The notes: generated from the letters alone by a model not told the origin. Shown: positions 1 through 8,224, numbered from the stretch's first letter. The stretch: DNA of 64,000 nucleotides from Saccharopolyspora sp. SCSIO 74807 (GCF_037023755.1 NZ_CP146100.1:3503501-3567500); one strand, 5' to 3'. Translations and numbers: made by a program.

Positions 1-80
1 GCCACGGCGGGGTGCGCGCGCACCGCCGCGGCCACCCGTTCCGCGATCTGCGGGGGCTCTTCGCGCGAGGGTTCGGTCAT
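1..80 (-). CDS. small Asp23-cluster protein, N-terminal part only
   Basis: Only the first 26 codons are inside the window; the gene runs off the left edge. It begins at an ATG (bases 80-78) with a good ribosome site (AAGGAGC) 4 bases upstream. The visible protein starts MTEPSREEPPQIAERVAAAV and continues with a short Ala/Val-rich stretch. It follows the Asp23 gene on the same strand after 55 bases. Asp23/Gls24 clusters of actinomycetes often contain such a short extra member, so the same envelope-stress role is inferred from position only. Confidence 0.6.
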   Translation of the reverse strand, partial: MTEPSREEPPQIAERVAAAVRAHPAV

Positions 81-135
81 GGCAGCTCCTTCGGCCCGGA
101 CGCGGTCCCGGCGGGGCAGGCCGGGACCGCGTTGC

Positions 136-660
136 TCACTCGACCCGGGACGACGCGGTGCCACCCGCCGCCGAGCCGTTCTCCTCGTCGTCCTCGGACG
201 GCAGGTGGATGTCGTTGACCGCGATGTTGACCTCGATGACCTCCAGCCCGGTCATCCGCTCCACGCCGGTGATCACGTTGCGGCGCACCGCGCGGGCCAG
301 CTCGACGATCGACGCGCCGTACTCCACGACGATGTCCAGGTCGATCGCGGCCTGCTTCTCGCCGACCTCGACCTGCACGCCGGAGGTGGAGGTGGTGCCG
401 CTGCCGCCGGGAATCCGCTCCCGGATGGCGCCGAAGGCGCGGGAGACACCGCCGCCCATCGCGTGCACGCCGGAGATCTCGCGTGCGGCGATCCCGGCGA
501 TCTTCTGCACGACCGACGCGGCGATCGTCGTCTTGCCCTGCGACGTCTCGTCGGCCAGCCGGGCGGGCGAGGAGGACCCGGTGGTCACGGTCTTGCCTGC
601 GCTCGCGGAACCGGCCTGCTCCTCGGCGTTCTGCCTGGTGCTACCACTCGTCTCGGCCAT
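136..660 (-). CDS. Asp23/Gls24 family envelope stress protein
   Basis: A 174-residue protein of the Asp23/Gls24 (DUF322) family, small proteins linked to alkaline and cell-envelope stress. After a low-complexity Ser/Thr/Gly leader of about 40 residues comes the family core: KTTIAASVVQKIAGIAAREI, then an amphipathic strand-helix unit (VQVEVGEKQAAIDLDIVVEYG, a helix, and a final VNIAVNDIHLP strand). The tail is acidic. No signal peptide or membrane segment is seen, so it is cytoplasmic. The start has a strong ribosome site (AAGGAGCC). It lies downstream of the sigma factor and zinc-finger/Asp23 fusion on the same strand, so joint expression is likely. Confidence 0.88.
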   Translation of the reverse strand: MAETSGSTRQNAEEQAGSASAGKTVTTGSSSPARLADETSQGKTTIAASVVQKIAGIAAREISGVHAMGGGVSRAFGAIRERIPGGSGTTSTSGVQVEVGEKQAAIDLDIVVEYGASIVELARAVRRNVITGVERMTGLEVIEVNIAVNDIHLPSEDDEENGSAAGGTASSRVE

Positions 661-800
661 GGGTAAGGCTCCTTCCTTGCGCGCGTTGGGGGTTGTCGCC
701 GGCGCCGCGCGAGTACCGGCGGAGTCGCCGACGCAAGATCGGATGCGGCTGATCCCGCAGCCGTCGCGCAGGTGCGACTCAAGTCACATCCGCGAGCCAA

Positions 801-1367
801 TCATGATCCCTGCCGCGACGCGACATCGGCGACCCGCACCCACACCGCGGGTGCCGCCGCGCCGAGCAGGTTCCGCAGCGCCCGTTCCAGCTCGGCACGC
901 AACCGCGTGGTCACCTCCGGTGCGTCCAGCCCGTAGCCGACCTGCAGATCCACCCGGACCTCGTGCACGTCCCCGGTGCAGGCCAGCAGCCGGACTCCCG
1001 GCCGATCGGCGAGCAGCTCGCCGCTCAACCGCCGCGCCAGCACCAGTGTCGCCTGCGGTGCCACCCGCAGCGAGCCCTGCTCCTGCGCGATCTCCGCGGG
1101 AGAACCACCGGCGCCGTCCCGCGCTCCCCGCACCGTCAGCAGCGTGCGTTCGAGCAGACCCCTCGGCGGTTCGACGGACAGCTGCGCGGCGCGGCGCACC
1201 GGCTCCCAGCCGGGCGCCAGGTCCGCCAGTGCCGCCTGGCAGTGCGGGCAGCTCGCGGCGTGCGCGGCGAACTCCGGCGGTGCGTCCCCGGCGAGGTGCT
1301 CGACGAGTTCGCCGACAGTGCGGCCGCAGGCCAAGTGCTGGTCGGCGTCGAGGGAGGACTCACTCAC
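801..1367 (-). CDS. zinc-binding anti-sigma-like domain fused to an Asp23-like domain
   Basis: 188 residues from a GTG start with GGAGA upstream. The N-terminal third carries HAASCPHC (HxxxCxxC), the motif of zinc-binding anti-sigma (ZAS/HC2) domains, preceded by a helix containing TVGELVEHLAGDAPPEF. The C-terminal half (about residues 95-185) has the strand-helix-strand pattern of Asp23 (VRVDLQVGYGLDAPEV, a helix, VWVRVADV). No transmembrane helix is visible, so it would be a soluble regulator. The start lies 8 bases inside the end of the ECF sigma gene, the usual arrangement for a sigma/anti-sigma pair. Family knowledge suggests it binds that sigma factor; the Asp23 fusion suggests, by inference, a feedback link to the envelope proteins. 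Confidence 0.8.
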   Translation of the reverse strand: MSESSLDADQHLACGRTVGELVEHLAGDAPPEFAAHAASCPHCQAALADLAPGWEPVRRAAQLSVEPPRGLLERTLLTVRGARDGAGGSPAEIAQEQGSLRVAPQATLVLARRLSGELLADRPGVRLLACTGDVHEVRVDLQVGYGLDAPEVTTRLRAELERALRNLLGAAAPAVWVRVADVASRQGS

Positions 1368-1929
1368 GGTGCATCTCCTTCAACCTCGCCACCAGGGCCA
1401 GCCGCGCGCGGTGCAACCGTGATCGCAATGCCGCCTCGTTCACCTCTAGCACCTCGGCGATCTCCTCGTAAGACATGCCTTCGAACTCGCGCAGGATCAG
1501 CGGCACGCGCTGCGAAGGCTCCAGGGTCGCGATGGCCCGGTGCACTCGGCCGGCCTCTTCGGAGCGCATCGCGTGGTCCTCCGGATTGCCGGATTCCCGG
1601 TCGGAGACCAGATGGCTCATCGACTCGTCGCTGATGTCCATCGGGACCGCGGGCTTGCGCCTGCGCACCTGCGCCAGCGCCGCGTTGGTCACCACGCGGT
1701 AGAGCCAGGTGGTCGGCGCGGCGTCCCCGCGGAAGCGGTGCAGCGAGCGCCACGCCGAGACCCACGCCTCCTGCACGGCGTCCTCGGCCTCGGCCCGGTC
1801 GTTGAGGATCCGGTAGGCGACGCGGTACATGGCGGCGGTGTGCCTGCGGACCAGCTCGTCGAAGGCGACTCCGTCGCCGCGCTGGGCGGCGCCCATCAGG
1901 TCTCGGTCGGTGTCGACCCGCTCGGTCAC
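1360..1929 (-). CDS. ECF-type RNA polymerase sigma factor
   Basis: 189 residues from GTG at 1929. Region 2 is clear (FDELVRRHTAAMYRVAYRIL, DAVQEAWVSAWRSLHRFRG, TWLYRVVTNAALAQVRRRK), followed by an acidic linker and region 4 (LEPSQRVPLILREFEGMSYEEIAEVLEV, then the recognition helix NEAALRSRLHRARLAL). The GTG overlaps the stop of the upstream reductase gene as GTGA, so the two are translationally coupled. The downstream zinc-finger gene overlaps its 3' end by 8 bases. It most likely directs transcription of the Asp23 cluster itself; no -35 recognition site could be assigned with confidence. Confidence 0.93.
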   Translation of the reverse strand: MTERVDTDRDLMGAAQRGDGVAFDELVRRHTAAMYRVAYRILNDRAEAEDAVQEAWVSAWRSLHRFRGDAAPTTWLYRVVTNAALAQVRRRKPAVPMDISDESMSHLVSDRESGNPEDHAMRSEEAGRVHRAIATLEPSQRVPLILREFEGMSYEEIAEVLEVNEAALRSRLHRARLALVARLKEMHRE

Positions 1930-2675
1930 TCCCGCAGTCTCCCGTAGCGCAACAGCAGCAGCGATTCCGCGTGCAGCACCGACTCCAGCCGCATCCCGCG
2001 CGCCGCGATCGGCGCACCGTGCGCGATGCGGCCTGCGTCCCCGCCGGTCAGCAGCGGGGACATGGTCAGGCACAGCTCGTCGACGAGGTCGTCGGCGATG
2101 AGGTCGCCGAACAGCGTCGGCCCGCCTTCGCCGCCGATGCGCCGCAGCCCGCGTTCGTGCAGGGCCGTCACGGCGGCGGGCAGGTCCACGGTCTCGTCGC
2201 CTGCGACGAGCACGTCGGCACCCGCGTCCGCCAGCGCCGCGCGGCGGGACTCCGGGGCGGAGCCGCAGGTCACCACGATCGGCGGCACGACCGTGTCGGT
2301 CAGCAGCAGCGAGTCCGGCTCCAGCGAGCAGCGCCGGGACACCACCGCGATCGGCGGCACCTCCGGCATCCCGAGCCGGGCCCGCAGCTCGCTGCGCACC
2401 TCGGTCGGCTTCACCCCGCGGTAGCCCTCGACCAGCGCGGTGCCCGCGCCGACCAGCACGACGTCCGAGAGGCTGCGGATCAGCGCCATCACCCGCCGGT
2501 CGGCGGGCGCGGACAGCCCCCGGGAACTGCCCCGCACGGTCACCGCGCCGTCCAGGCTGGACACGAAGTTGACCCGCAGCCACGGCCGGTCGGCCGGGTA
2601 GGCGTAGCAGGCTTCGAGGTCGGCGGCCGGGATCTCGTCGGGGGACCGCTGTTCGGGAGGCCAGAGGCGTTGCAC
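1926..2675 (-). CDS. RibD C-terminal-type (pyrimidine) reductase family protein
   Basis: 249 residues from GTG at 2675. It matches the reductase half of RibD, a dihydrofolate-reductase fold: PWLRVNFVSSLDGAVTVRG, a nucleotide-binding loop near LSDVVLVGAGTALVEGYRG, and the late GGEGGPTLFGDLIADDLVDEL motif typical of NADPH-dependent diaminouracil reductases. There is no deaminase domain. In actinomycetes such stand-alone proteins are often called pyrimidine reductase family; the substrate is unknown here. The GTG start was chosen because the homology begins there and a longer frame would run into the divergent ATPase gene at 2786. Its stop overlaps the sigma start (GTGA), which ties it to the stress operon. 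Confidence 0.82.
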   Translation of the reverse strand: MQRLWPPEQRSPDEIPAADLEACYAYPADRPWLRVNFVSSLDGAVTVRGSSRGLSAPADRRVMALIRSLSDVVLVGAGTALVEGYRGVKPTEVRSELRARLGMPEVPPIAVVSRRCSLEPDSLLLTDTVVPPIVVTCGSAPESRRAALADAGADVLVAGDETVDLPAAVTALHERGLRRIGGEGGPTLFGDLIADDLVDELCLTMSPLLTGGDAGRIAHGAPIAARGMRLESVLHAESLLLLRYGRLRE

Positions 2676-2772
2676 CCGCCCATCCCAACACGGGTGACGC
2701 CCGCCCGATCGGCCGGACCCGCAGCGCCGAGGGGGTGAGCACTGCCACCGGTCACCGGTCCGACACCGGTTA

Positions 2773-2778
2773 TAGAGT
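2773..2778 (+). promoter_or_regulatory. -10 box of zapE, leaderless arrangement
   Basis: TAGAGT fits the actinobacterial TAnnnT -10 hexamer and ends 7 bases before the zapE ATG. Transcription would then start at or one base before the A of the start codon, giving a leaderless mRNA; no Shine-Dalgarno sequence is present. No convincing -35 is seen. Confidence 0.5.
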
Positions 2779-2785
2779 CGGCGGC

Positions 2786-3829
2786 ATGACCGCCGCGCGC
2801 CTCGTGGACCGCAGCCCCGAGCTGAGCCCGGACGAACTGATCGACGCGATGGCTCCGCCACCGCTGTTCGACGAGGCCCGGTTCGAGACCTACGTGCCGA
2901 ACCCGGACGAGCCCAGCCAGGCCGAGGCCGTAGCGGCCTGCCGCGAGTTCGCGGGCCGGGTCGCGGCCGCCGGCGAAGGCGGCTCGTGGTGGCGAACGCT
3001 CTTCGGCCAGAAGACGGGCAAGTCCGGCGGGAAGCGCCCGCAGGCCAAGCGGGGCCTGTACCTGGACGGCGGTTTCGGCGTCGGCAAGACGCACCTGCTG
3101 GCCTCGCTGTGGCACGAGGTGCCCGGCCCGAAGTCCTACGGCACGTTCGTCGAGCTGACCAACCTGGTCGGCGCGCTGGGGTTCAGCGAGACGGTGCGGC
3201 GGATGTCCGAGCACCGCTTGCTGGCCATCGACGAGTTCGAGCTCGACGACCCGGGCGACACGATGCTGGTCACCCAGCTGATCGCGAAGCTCACCGAAGC
3301 GGGCGTGCACGTCGCGGCCACCTCGAACACGCTGCCCGGCAAGCTCGGCGAGGGACGGTTCGCCGCTGCCGACTTCCTGCGCGAGATCCACGCGATGGCC
3401 GAGCGCTTCGACGTGGTCCGGGTGGACGGGCCGGACTACCGCCACCGCGGGCTGCCGGATCCGCCGGAACCGGCCGACGACGCGGAGCTGGCCGAGCAGG
3501 CCGACTCGGTCGGAGGGGCCACGCTCGACGACTTCGACGAGCTCTGCACCCACCTGGCCGGATTGCACCCGTCGAAGTACGGCAAGCTCGTCGACGGCGT
3601 CAGCACCGTGCACCTGCGCGGACTGCACGCGGCGCCGAACCAGACGGTGGGGCTGCGGCTGGTGGCCTTCGCCGACCGGCTCTACGACCGGGCGATCCCG
3701 GTGCGGGTCTCCGGCGAGCCGCTGTCCGGGCTGTTCACCGAGGAGATGCTGCGCGGCGGCTACCGCAAGAAGTACCTGCGGGCGCTGAGCCGTCTCACTT
3801 CGCTATCCAGGGACATCGTCAAATCCTGA
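2786..3829 (+). CDS. zapE: ZapE/AFG1-like AAA+ ATPase
   Basis: 347 residues. Walker A is GGFGVGKTHLL (Lys101-Thr102) and Walker B LLAIDEFELDD (Asp149-Glu150), followed by a sensor-like VAATSNTLPGKLGEGRFAAADF. The order FVELTNLVGALG, Walker B, TSNTLP, GLHP and a C-terminal RVSGEPLSGLF segment is that of the ZapE/LACE1 family, associated with FtsZ in bacteria and Afg1 in mitochondria. It is probably cytoplasmic. The first ATG after the TAGAGT box was chosen as start; a longer frame exists upstream but begins within the promoter. The stop is followed after 5 bases by a palindromic repeat shared with the convergent rocD gene. Confidence 0.88.
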   Translation: MTAARLVDRSPELSPDELIDAMAPPPLFDEARFETYVPNPDEPSQAEAVAACREFAGRVAAAGEGGSWWRTLFGQKTGKSGGKRPQAKRGLYLDGGFGVGKTHLLASLWHEVPGPKSYGTFVELTNLVGALGFSETVRRMSEHRLLAIDEFELDDPGDTMLVTQLIAKLTEAGVHVAATSNTLPGKLGEGRFAAADFLREIHAMAERFDVVRVDGPDYRHRGLPDPPEPADDAELAEQADSVGGATLDDFDELCTHLAGLHPSKYGKLVDGVSTVHLRGLHAAPNQTVGLRLVAFADRLYDRAIPVRVSGEPLSGLFTEEMLRGGYRKKYLRALSRLTSLSRDIVKS

Positions 3830-3834
3830 GTTCC

Positions 3835-3885
3835 GAGTGAACGGCCTCTTCGCCCGATCTATTGGGACCAGCGGTCCGTTCACTC
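3835..3885. repeat. dispersed palindromic repeat, copy 1 (probable bidirectional terminator)
   Basis: Arms GAGTGAACGG and CCGTTCACTC are perfectly complementary and enclose about 31 bases with a second inner pairing (CGATCTATTGGGACCAGCG region). It lies between the convergent zapE and rocD genes, and the TGA of its right arm, read on the minus strand, is the rocD stop codon. Similar copies lie at 16021, 20958 and 21066. Confidence 0.85.
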
Positions 3886-5169
3886 CTGGTGGAGCACCTC
3901 GCTGATCGCGTCCAGGCCGGTGTCCAGCTCGTCGCGGCCGATCACCAGCGGGGGTGCGATCCGCAGCGTGGTGTCCTGGGTTTCCTTGCACAGCACGCCG
4001 CGCGCGGCCAGGGCTTCGCTGACCTCCCGGCCGGTCGGGCCGCCGGGAGCGAGCTGCACACCCGCCCACAGCCCGCGCCCGCGCACCCCGGTGACCCCGC
4101 GGCCGACGAGTTCGCCGAGCCGCGCGTGCAGGTGCGCGCCGAGTTCGCGGGAGCGTCGCTGGAACTCGCCGGTGGCCAGCATCGCCACCACCTCGCGCCC
4201 GACCGCGCATGCCAGGGGATTGCCGCCGAAAGTCGAGCCGTGCTCACCGGGCCGCAGCACGCCGAGCACGTCATCGCGGCCCACGACCGCGGAAACCGGC
4301 AGGATGCCGCCGCCGAGCGCTTTGCCGAGCGTGTACAGGTCGGCGCGCACCCCCTCGTGCTCGCAGGCCAGCAGTTCGCCGGTGCGGCCGAGCCCGGACT
4401 GGATCTCGTCGGCGATCAGCAGCGCGCCGTGCTCGTCGCAGGAGCGCCGCACCGCTTTCAGGTAGCCCTCCGGCGGAACGACCACACCGGCCTCGCCCTG
4501 CAGCGGTTCCACCAGCACGGCCGCGGTGCGTTCGGAGATCGCCGCTTCGACGGCCGCCGCGTCGCCGTAGGGGGTGATGCGGAACCCGGGCGTGAACGGC
4601 CCGAAGCCGCCGCGGGCGGACTCGTCGGTCGAGAACGACACGATCGTCGTGGTGCGGCCGTGGAAGCCGCCCCCGGCCACGACGATCTCGGCCTGCTCCG
4701 CGGGCACGCCCTTGACTTCGTACGCCCACTTCCGGGCGATCTTGATGGCGGATTCGACGGCCTCCGCCCCGGAATTCATCGGCAGCACCCGCTCGGTGCC
4801 GGTGAGCTCGGCCAGTTCCCGGCAGAACGGCCCGAACTGATCGTGGTGGAACGCCCGGCTGGTGAGCGTGACCCGACCGAGCTGCTCGGTGGCCGCGGCG
4901 ACCAGCCGCGGGTGCCGGTGCCCGAAGTTCAGCGCGGAATACCCGGCGAGGAAGTCCAGGTAGTGGCGACCTTCCACGTCGGTCACCCGCGCCCCGTCGG
5001 CTTCGGCGATCACCACCGGCAGCGGGTGGTAGTTGTGCGCGCCGTACTGCTCGTCGAGCCGGAGGTATTCGGCCGCGCCCGAAGCGCCGGAGATGTCGGC
5101 GGCACCGGAGACGTCGGAGGCGCCCGAAGCCCCGGCGGCGGCAGGCGTGTCGGTCGAAGCGGAAGTCAT
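3880..5169 (-). CDS. rocD: ornithine--oxo-acid aminotransferase
   Basis: 429 residues, class III PLP aminotransferase. The PLP lysine is in TLGKALGGG (Lys283), the aspartate contacting the pyridine nitrogen in LLIADEIQSGLGRTG (Asp254), and the substrate region in MNSGAEAVESAIKIARKW. NYHPLPVVIAEADGARV near the N-terminus and the ESTFGGNPLAC-type motif (here GSTFGGNPLAC) are typical of RocD. It converts ornithine and 2-oxoglutarate to glutamate semialdehyde and glutamate in arginine/ornithine breakdown. The first 35 residues are an Ala/Ser/Gly-rich degenerate repeat absent from most homologues. The ATG follows TAACCT by 7 bases, so the mRNA looks leaderless; a 17-bp palindrome lies about 90 bases upstream. 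No other arginine genes are adjacent. Confidence 0.9.
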   Translation of the reverse strand: MTSASTDTPAAAGASGASDVSGAADISGASGAAEYLRLDEQYGAHNYHPLPVVIAEADGARVTDVEGRHYLDFLAGYSALNFGHRHPRLVAAATEQLGRVTLTSRAFHHDQFGPFCRELAELTGTERVLPMNSGAEAVESAIKIARKWAYEVKGVPAEQAEIVVAGGGFHGRTTTIVSFSTDESARGGFGPFTPGFRITPYGDAAAVEAAISERTAAVLVEPLQGEAGVVVPPEGYLKAVRRSCDEHGALLIADEIQSGLGRTGELLACEHEGVRADLYTLGKALGGGILPVSAVVGRDDVLGVLRPGEHGSTFGGNPLACAVGREVVAMLATGEFQRRSRELGAHLHARLGELVGRGVTGVRGRGLWAGVQLAPGGPTGREVSEALAARGVLCKETQDTTLRIAPPLVIGRDELDTGLDAISEVLHQE

Positions 5170-5176
5170 GCCGCTC

Positions 5177-5182
5177 AGGTTA
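5177..5182 (-). promoter_or_regulatory. -10 box of rocD, leaderless arrangement
   Basis: Read on the minus strand the bases are TAACCT (TAnnnT), with 7 bases to the rocD ATG and no ribosome-binding site between them. This is the same spacing as before zapE. Confidence 0.5.
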
Positions 5183-5254
5183 TGCCGCCCGACGCCTTCG
5201 TTTCAGCCGCGCAGCATTGCTTCACGCGACTGATCGTTGCGCACTTCGGCTCCG

Positions 5255-5271
5255 GCGTGAAACGTTCACGC
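5255..5271. promoter_or_regulatory. 17-bp perfect palindrome upstream of rocD
   Basis: GCGTGAA-ACG-TTCACGC is a perfect inverted repeat about 86 bases upstream of the rocD start and 188 bases before the lactonase gene. Its arms resemble the 7-base arms bound by dimeric regulators. A half-site-like TTCACGCG recurs at 5221. The regulator is not identified; an Lrp or ArgR-type protein would suit rocD. Confidence 0.5.
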
Positions 5272-5458
5272 GTCGTGCGGCCGTAGGTCCGGCGGACCTG
5301 TGCGGGACGGCACGCGGTGGCTACGGTCGGGCGAACGCGGATGAACACCGCGTGTACCGTCGATGACCCAGCGTCGATGATCGGATGTCCGGGCGCGATC
5401 CCCGAGGCCTCCGTCGGCGCGAGTCCGCGCGGAGCGCACCCACGAGTGGAGGTTGCCG

Positions 5459-6511
5459 ATGCCGCAAGACGCGCACTACCGGGTCTACCTGGGCGCTTAC
5501 ACCGGCCCGGAATCCGCCGCCAACGGGATCCGCCTGGCGCACGCCGACGGGACCGGGCGATTGCGGTGCACCGACAGCGTGGCCGACAGCTACGACCCGT
5601 CGTTCCTGGCGCTGTCCCCGGACGGCGCGGCGTTGTACGCGGTCAACGAGCTGGCCAGGGGACGGGTCGTGGCGTTCGCGGTGGGTGCGGACGGCCGGCT
5701 CACCGAGGTCAACTCGCAGCCCACGCACGGATCAGCGCCCTGCCACGTGAGCGTGCACCCCTCGGGGCGCTACGTGCTGACCGCGAACTACCTCTCCGGC
5801 AACGTCGTGGTGCATCCGGTCGGCGAGCGCGGGGCGTTGCGCGAGGCGTGCCACGCCGTCGAGCACAGCGGCCAGGGCCCCAACCGGCAGCGCCAGGAAG
5901 GCCCGCACGCGCACCAGATCCTGCCGTCGCCGGACGGGCGGTTCGTGCTCGCCGCAGACCTCGGCACGGACGCGGTGTACGTGTACGCCTTCGACGCGGA
6001 CACCGGGCACATGGCGCTCAAGCACGAGGTCTCGCCGCAGGCGGGCGCCGGGCCGCGGCACCTCGCCTTCCACCCGGACGGCGAGCGCGCGTTCCTGGTC
6101 AACGAGCTGGACTCGACGATCGTGCCGCTGGCCTACGACCCGGAGACCGGTGAGCTGCAGCCGGGCCGCCCGCGACCGCTGGTGCCCGCGGGCCACACCG
6201 ACGAGAACTTGGCCGCGGAGGTGGTCGTCTCCCCGGACGGCCGGTTCGTGTTCGCCTCCAACCGCGGCCACGACAGCATCGCGGTGTTCACCGGCGAGCT
6301 GGAGCCGCTCGGGTTCGTGCCCGCGGGCGTGCGCGGTCCGCGGCACATCGCGCTGTCGCCGGAAGGCGGGGTGCTGTACGCGGCCGGGCAGCTCAGCGAA
6401 ACGGTGCAGGCTTTCGAAGTTTCGGACTCGGGCGAGCTCGCGACGCTGGGCGATCCGGTGCCCACCCCGGCTCCGGCGTGCGTGCTGCCGGTTCCGCCGC
6501 GGGCCGAGTGA
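5459..6511 (+). CDS. lactonase family protein (6-phosphogluconolactonase-type beta-propeller)
   Basis: 350 residues with no signal peptide. The sequence shows repeated propeller blades, each with SPDGxxxYAV or HPSGRYVLTANY-like strands (LALSPDGAALYAVNE, SVHPSGRYVLTANY, LPSPDGRFVLAADLG, AFHPDGERAFLVNE, VSPDGRFVFASNRG, LSPEGGVLYAAG). This is the YbhE/Pgl lactonase family, which hydrolyses 6-phosphogluconolactone or related sugar lactones. ATG at 5459 is preferred over TTG at 5453 because GGAGG ends at 5452, only one base before the TTG. It ends 3 bases before the convergent kinase gene. Confidence 0.85.
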   Translation: MPQDAHYRVYLGAYTGPESAANGIRLAHADGTGRLRCTDSVADSYDPSFLALSPDGAALYAVNELARGRVVAFAVGADGRLTEVNSQPTHGSAPCHVSVHPSGRYVLTANYLSGNVVVHPVGERGALREACHAVEHSGQGPNRQRQEGPHAHQILPSPDGRFVLAADLGTDAVYVYAFDADTGHMALKHEVSPQAGAGPRHLAFHPDGERAFLVNELDSTIVPLAYDPETGELQPGRPRPLVPAGHTDENLAAEVVVSPDGRFVFASNRGHDSIAVFTGELEPLGFVPAGVRGPRHIALSPEGGVLYAAGQLSETVQAFEVSDSGELATLGDPVPTPAPACVLPVPPRAE

Positions 6512-6514
6512 CCG

Positions 6515-8224
6515 TCAGCTCAAGCGGCGGTCGTAGGTGCCGCGGCCGTACTGCTGCAGGGCCTCGCGCACCCGGTGGGTCTCCTGCCGCCGCGTGATCG
6601 GCCCGCCGGTCGCGCCGAGCGGGAACATCTGCACCCCGCCGTGCATCCGGCGCACCGGGTGCCACGCGTGCCAGCGCTGCGGCGGCGCGTGTTCGGCCAG
6701 CCACACGGTCAACGCCTGCCTCTTGCCCTTGCCGACGATGCCGACGCGGCGCACTTCGTGCCACGGGATCTCCCGCGCCAGCCCGGCCCGCGAGATCCGC
6801 AGCCCGTCGGTGTTGACCTTCAGCCGCAGGCCCGGCAGCACGGCTTTGGCCAGCGACAGCAGACCGCTGACGAAGAACAGCAGGAACGCCAGCGTCGGTA
6901 CCGGGTTGCCGGCGACTTCGTCGCCGAGCGTGTAAGCGAATGCCGCGACCACGAACATCAACACCGCCCACAGCAGCGCGCTGCCGCGACCGCCGGTGAC
7001 GAACACCGGTCCGGGGGTGTTCGCGGAAACCTTCCGCGGCACCGACGACGGGAACGACGGTTCGGGAGCCTTCGGGGCGGGCGGCCGCTTGGTCTGCGCG
7101 GCGGGCGCGGCCCCCGCGTTCGGGTTCCGAAACTGCGGCGGTGCGGCCGACCAGTCACCCCGCGGTCGTGAGCCGGGGTTCGACGGCGTGCCGGCCTGGA
7201 ACGCGGCCGAGCCGGGCACGGCCTGCCCGCCGGGCGGCTGCGCGAATGCGGTTCCTCGGTTGCCGCCCTGGTGGGCAGCACTGCTCTGAGCCGTGCCGCC
7301 GTTCTGGGCGGCACCACCCGGCAGCGGCATCTCGAACGCCGCCTCGGAAGCCTGCTTGAGCTGCGTGGTGTGCTCGTTGATCACGGCGCTGATCGCGGGC
7401 GGGAGCCAGTTGTCGCCCTGCGGGCTCGTCGCGCCGATCGCGTCCAGCAGCTGGTCCGGCGTCGGCCGCTCGGCAGGTTCCTTGGCCAGGCACGGGCCGA
7501 GCAGCGAGCGCAGACCCGGGCTCAGCGCGCTCAGGTCCGGCCGGTTGTGCACCACCCGGTACAGCATCACCGGTGCGCTGCCGGAGCCGAACGGCCCGGC
7601 GGCGCCTGCCGCGAACACCAGCACCGCGCCGAGCGAGAACACGTCGCTGGGCGGGCCGACGTCGCTGCCGGTGGTCTGCTCCGGTGAGAAGTACCCCGGC
7701 GTGCCGAGGAAGATCCCGGTGGCGGTGAGCGCGCTGTTGGTCACCGCGCGCGAGATGCCGAAGTCGATGACCCGCGGCCCGTCCGGCCCCAGCAGCACGT
7801 TGCCCGGTTTCAGGTCGCGGTGCACCAGCCCGGCCCGGTGGATCGCGCTGAGCGCCTCGGCCAGCCCGGCGGCGAGGCTGCGCACGGTCGGCTCGGGCAG
7901 CGCGCCGTGGTCGGAGACCGCGCTGTGCAGCGTCGGGCCGGGCACGTATTCGGTGGCCAGCCACGGTTGCTCGGCGTCCGGTTCGGCATCGACGACGGCG
8001 GCGGTCCAGAAGCCGCCGACGGAGCGGGCCATGTCGACTTCGCGGCGGAACCGTTCGCGGAACTCCGCGTCCTCGGCGAGCTCCGGGCGGGCCACCTTGA
8101 TCGCCACGACGCGGGCGCCGCGGGAACGCGCCAGGTACACCGCGCCCATCGCGCCGCCACCGATGCGGGCGAGCAGGCGGTAGTCCCCGACCTTGGCGGG
8201 ATCGCTTGCCAGCAACGGCTGCAC
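6515..8224 (-). CDS. membrane Ser/Thr protein kinase
   Basis: 569 residues from GTG at 8224 with AGGGGGA upstream. The kinase domain occupies about residues 10-265: glycine loop IGGGAMGAVYLA, invariant Lys in VAIKVARP, catalytic loop HRDLKPGN, DFG in VIDFGISRA, and the APE equivalent GYFSPEQ. A Pro/Gly/Gln/Ala-rich linker of about 150 residues follows, then two hydrophobic segments (ALLWAVLMFVVAAFAYTLG and LAFLLFFVSGLLSLAKAVLP). The C-terminal 85 residues have an IPWHEVRRVGIVGKGKRQ motif resembling a bacterial PH-like domain. Kinase and PH-like tail would both face the cytoplasm. The gene diverges from the ABC operon. Confidence 0.9.
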   Translation of the reverse strand: MQPLLASDPAKVGDYRLLARIGGGAMGAVYLARSRGARVVAIKVARPELAEDAEFRERFRREVDMARSVGGFWTAAVVDAEPDAEQPWLATEYVPGPTLHSAVSDHGALPEPTVRSLAAGLAEALSAIHRAGLVHRDLKPGNVLLGPDGPRVIDFGISRAVTNSALTATGIFLGTPGYFSPEQTTGSDVGPPSDVFSLGAVLVFAAGAAGPFGSGSAPVMLYRVVHNRPDLSALSPGLRSLLGPCLAKEPAERPTPDQLLDAIGATSPQGDNWLPPAISAVINEHTTQLKQASEAAFEMPLPGGAAQNGGTAQSSAAHQGGNRGTAFAQPPGGQAVPGSAAFQAGTPSNPGSRPRGDWSAAPPQFRNPNAGAAPAAQTKRPPAPKAPEPSFPSSVPRKVSANTPGPVFVTGGRGSALLWAVLMFVVAAFAYTLGDEVAGNPVPTLAFLLFFVSGLLSLAKAVLPGLRLKVNTDGLRISRAGLAREIPWHEVRRVGIVGKGKRQALTVWLAEHAPPQRWHAWHPVRRMHGGVQMFPLGATGGPITRRQETHRVREALQQYGRGTYDRRLS

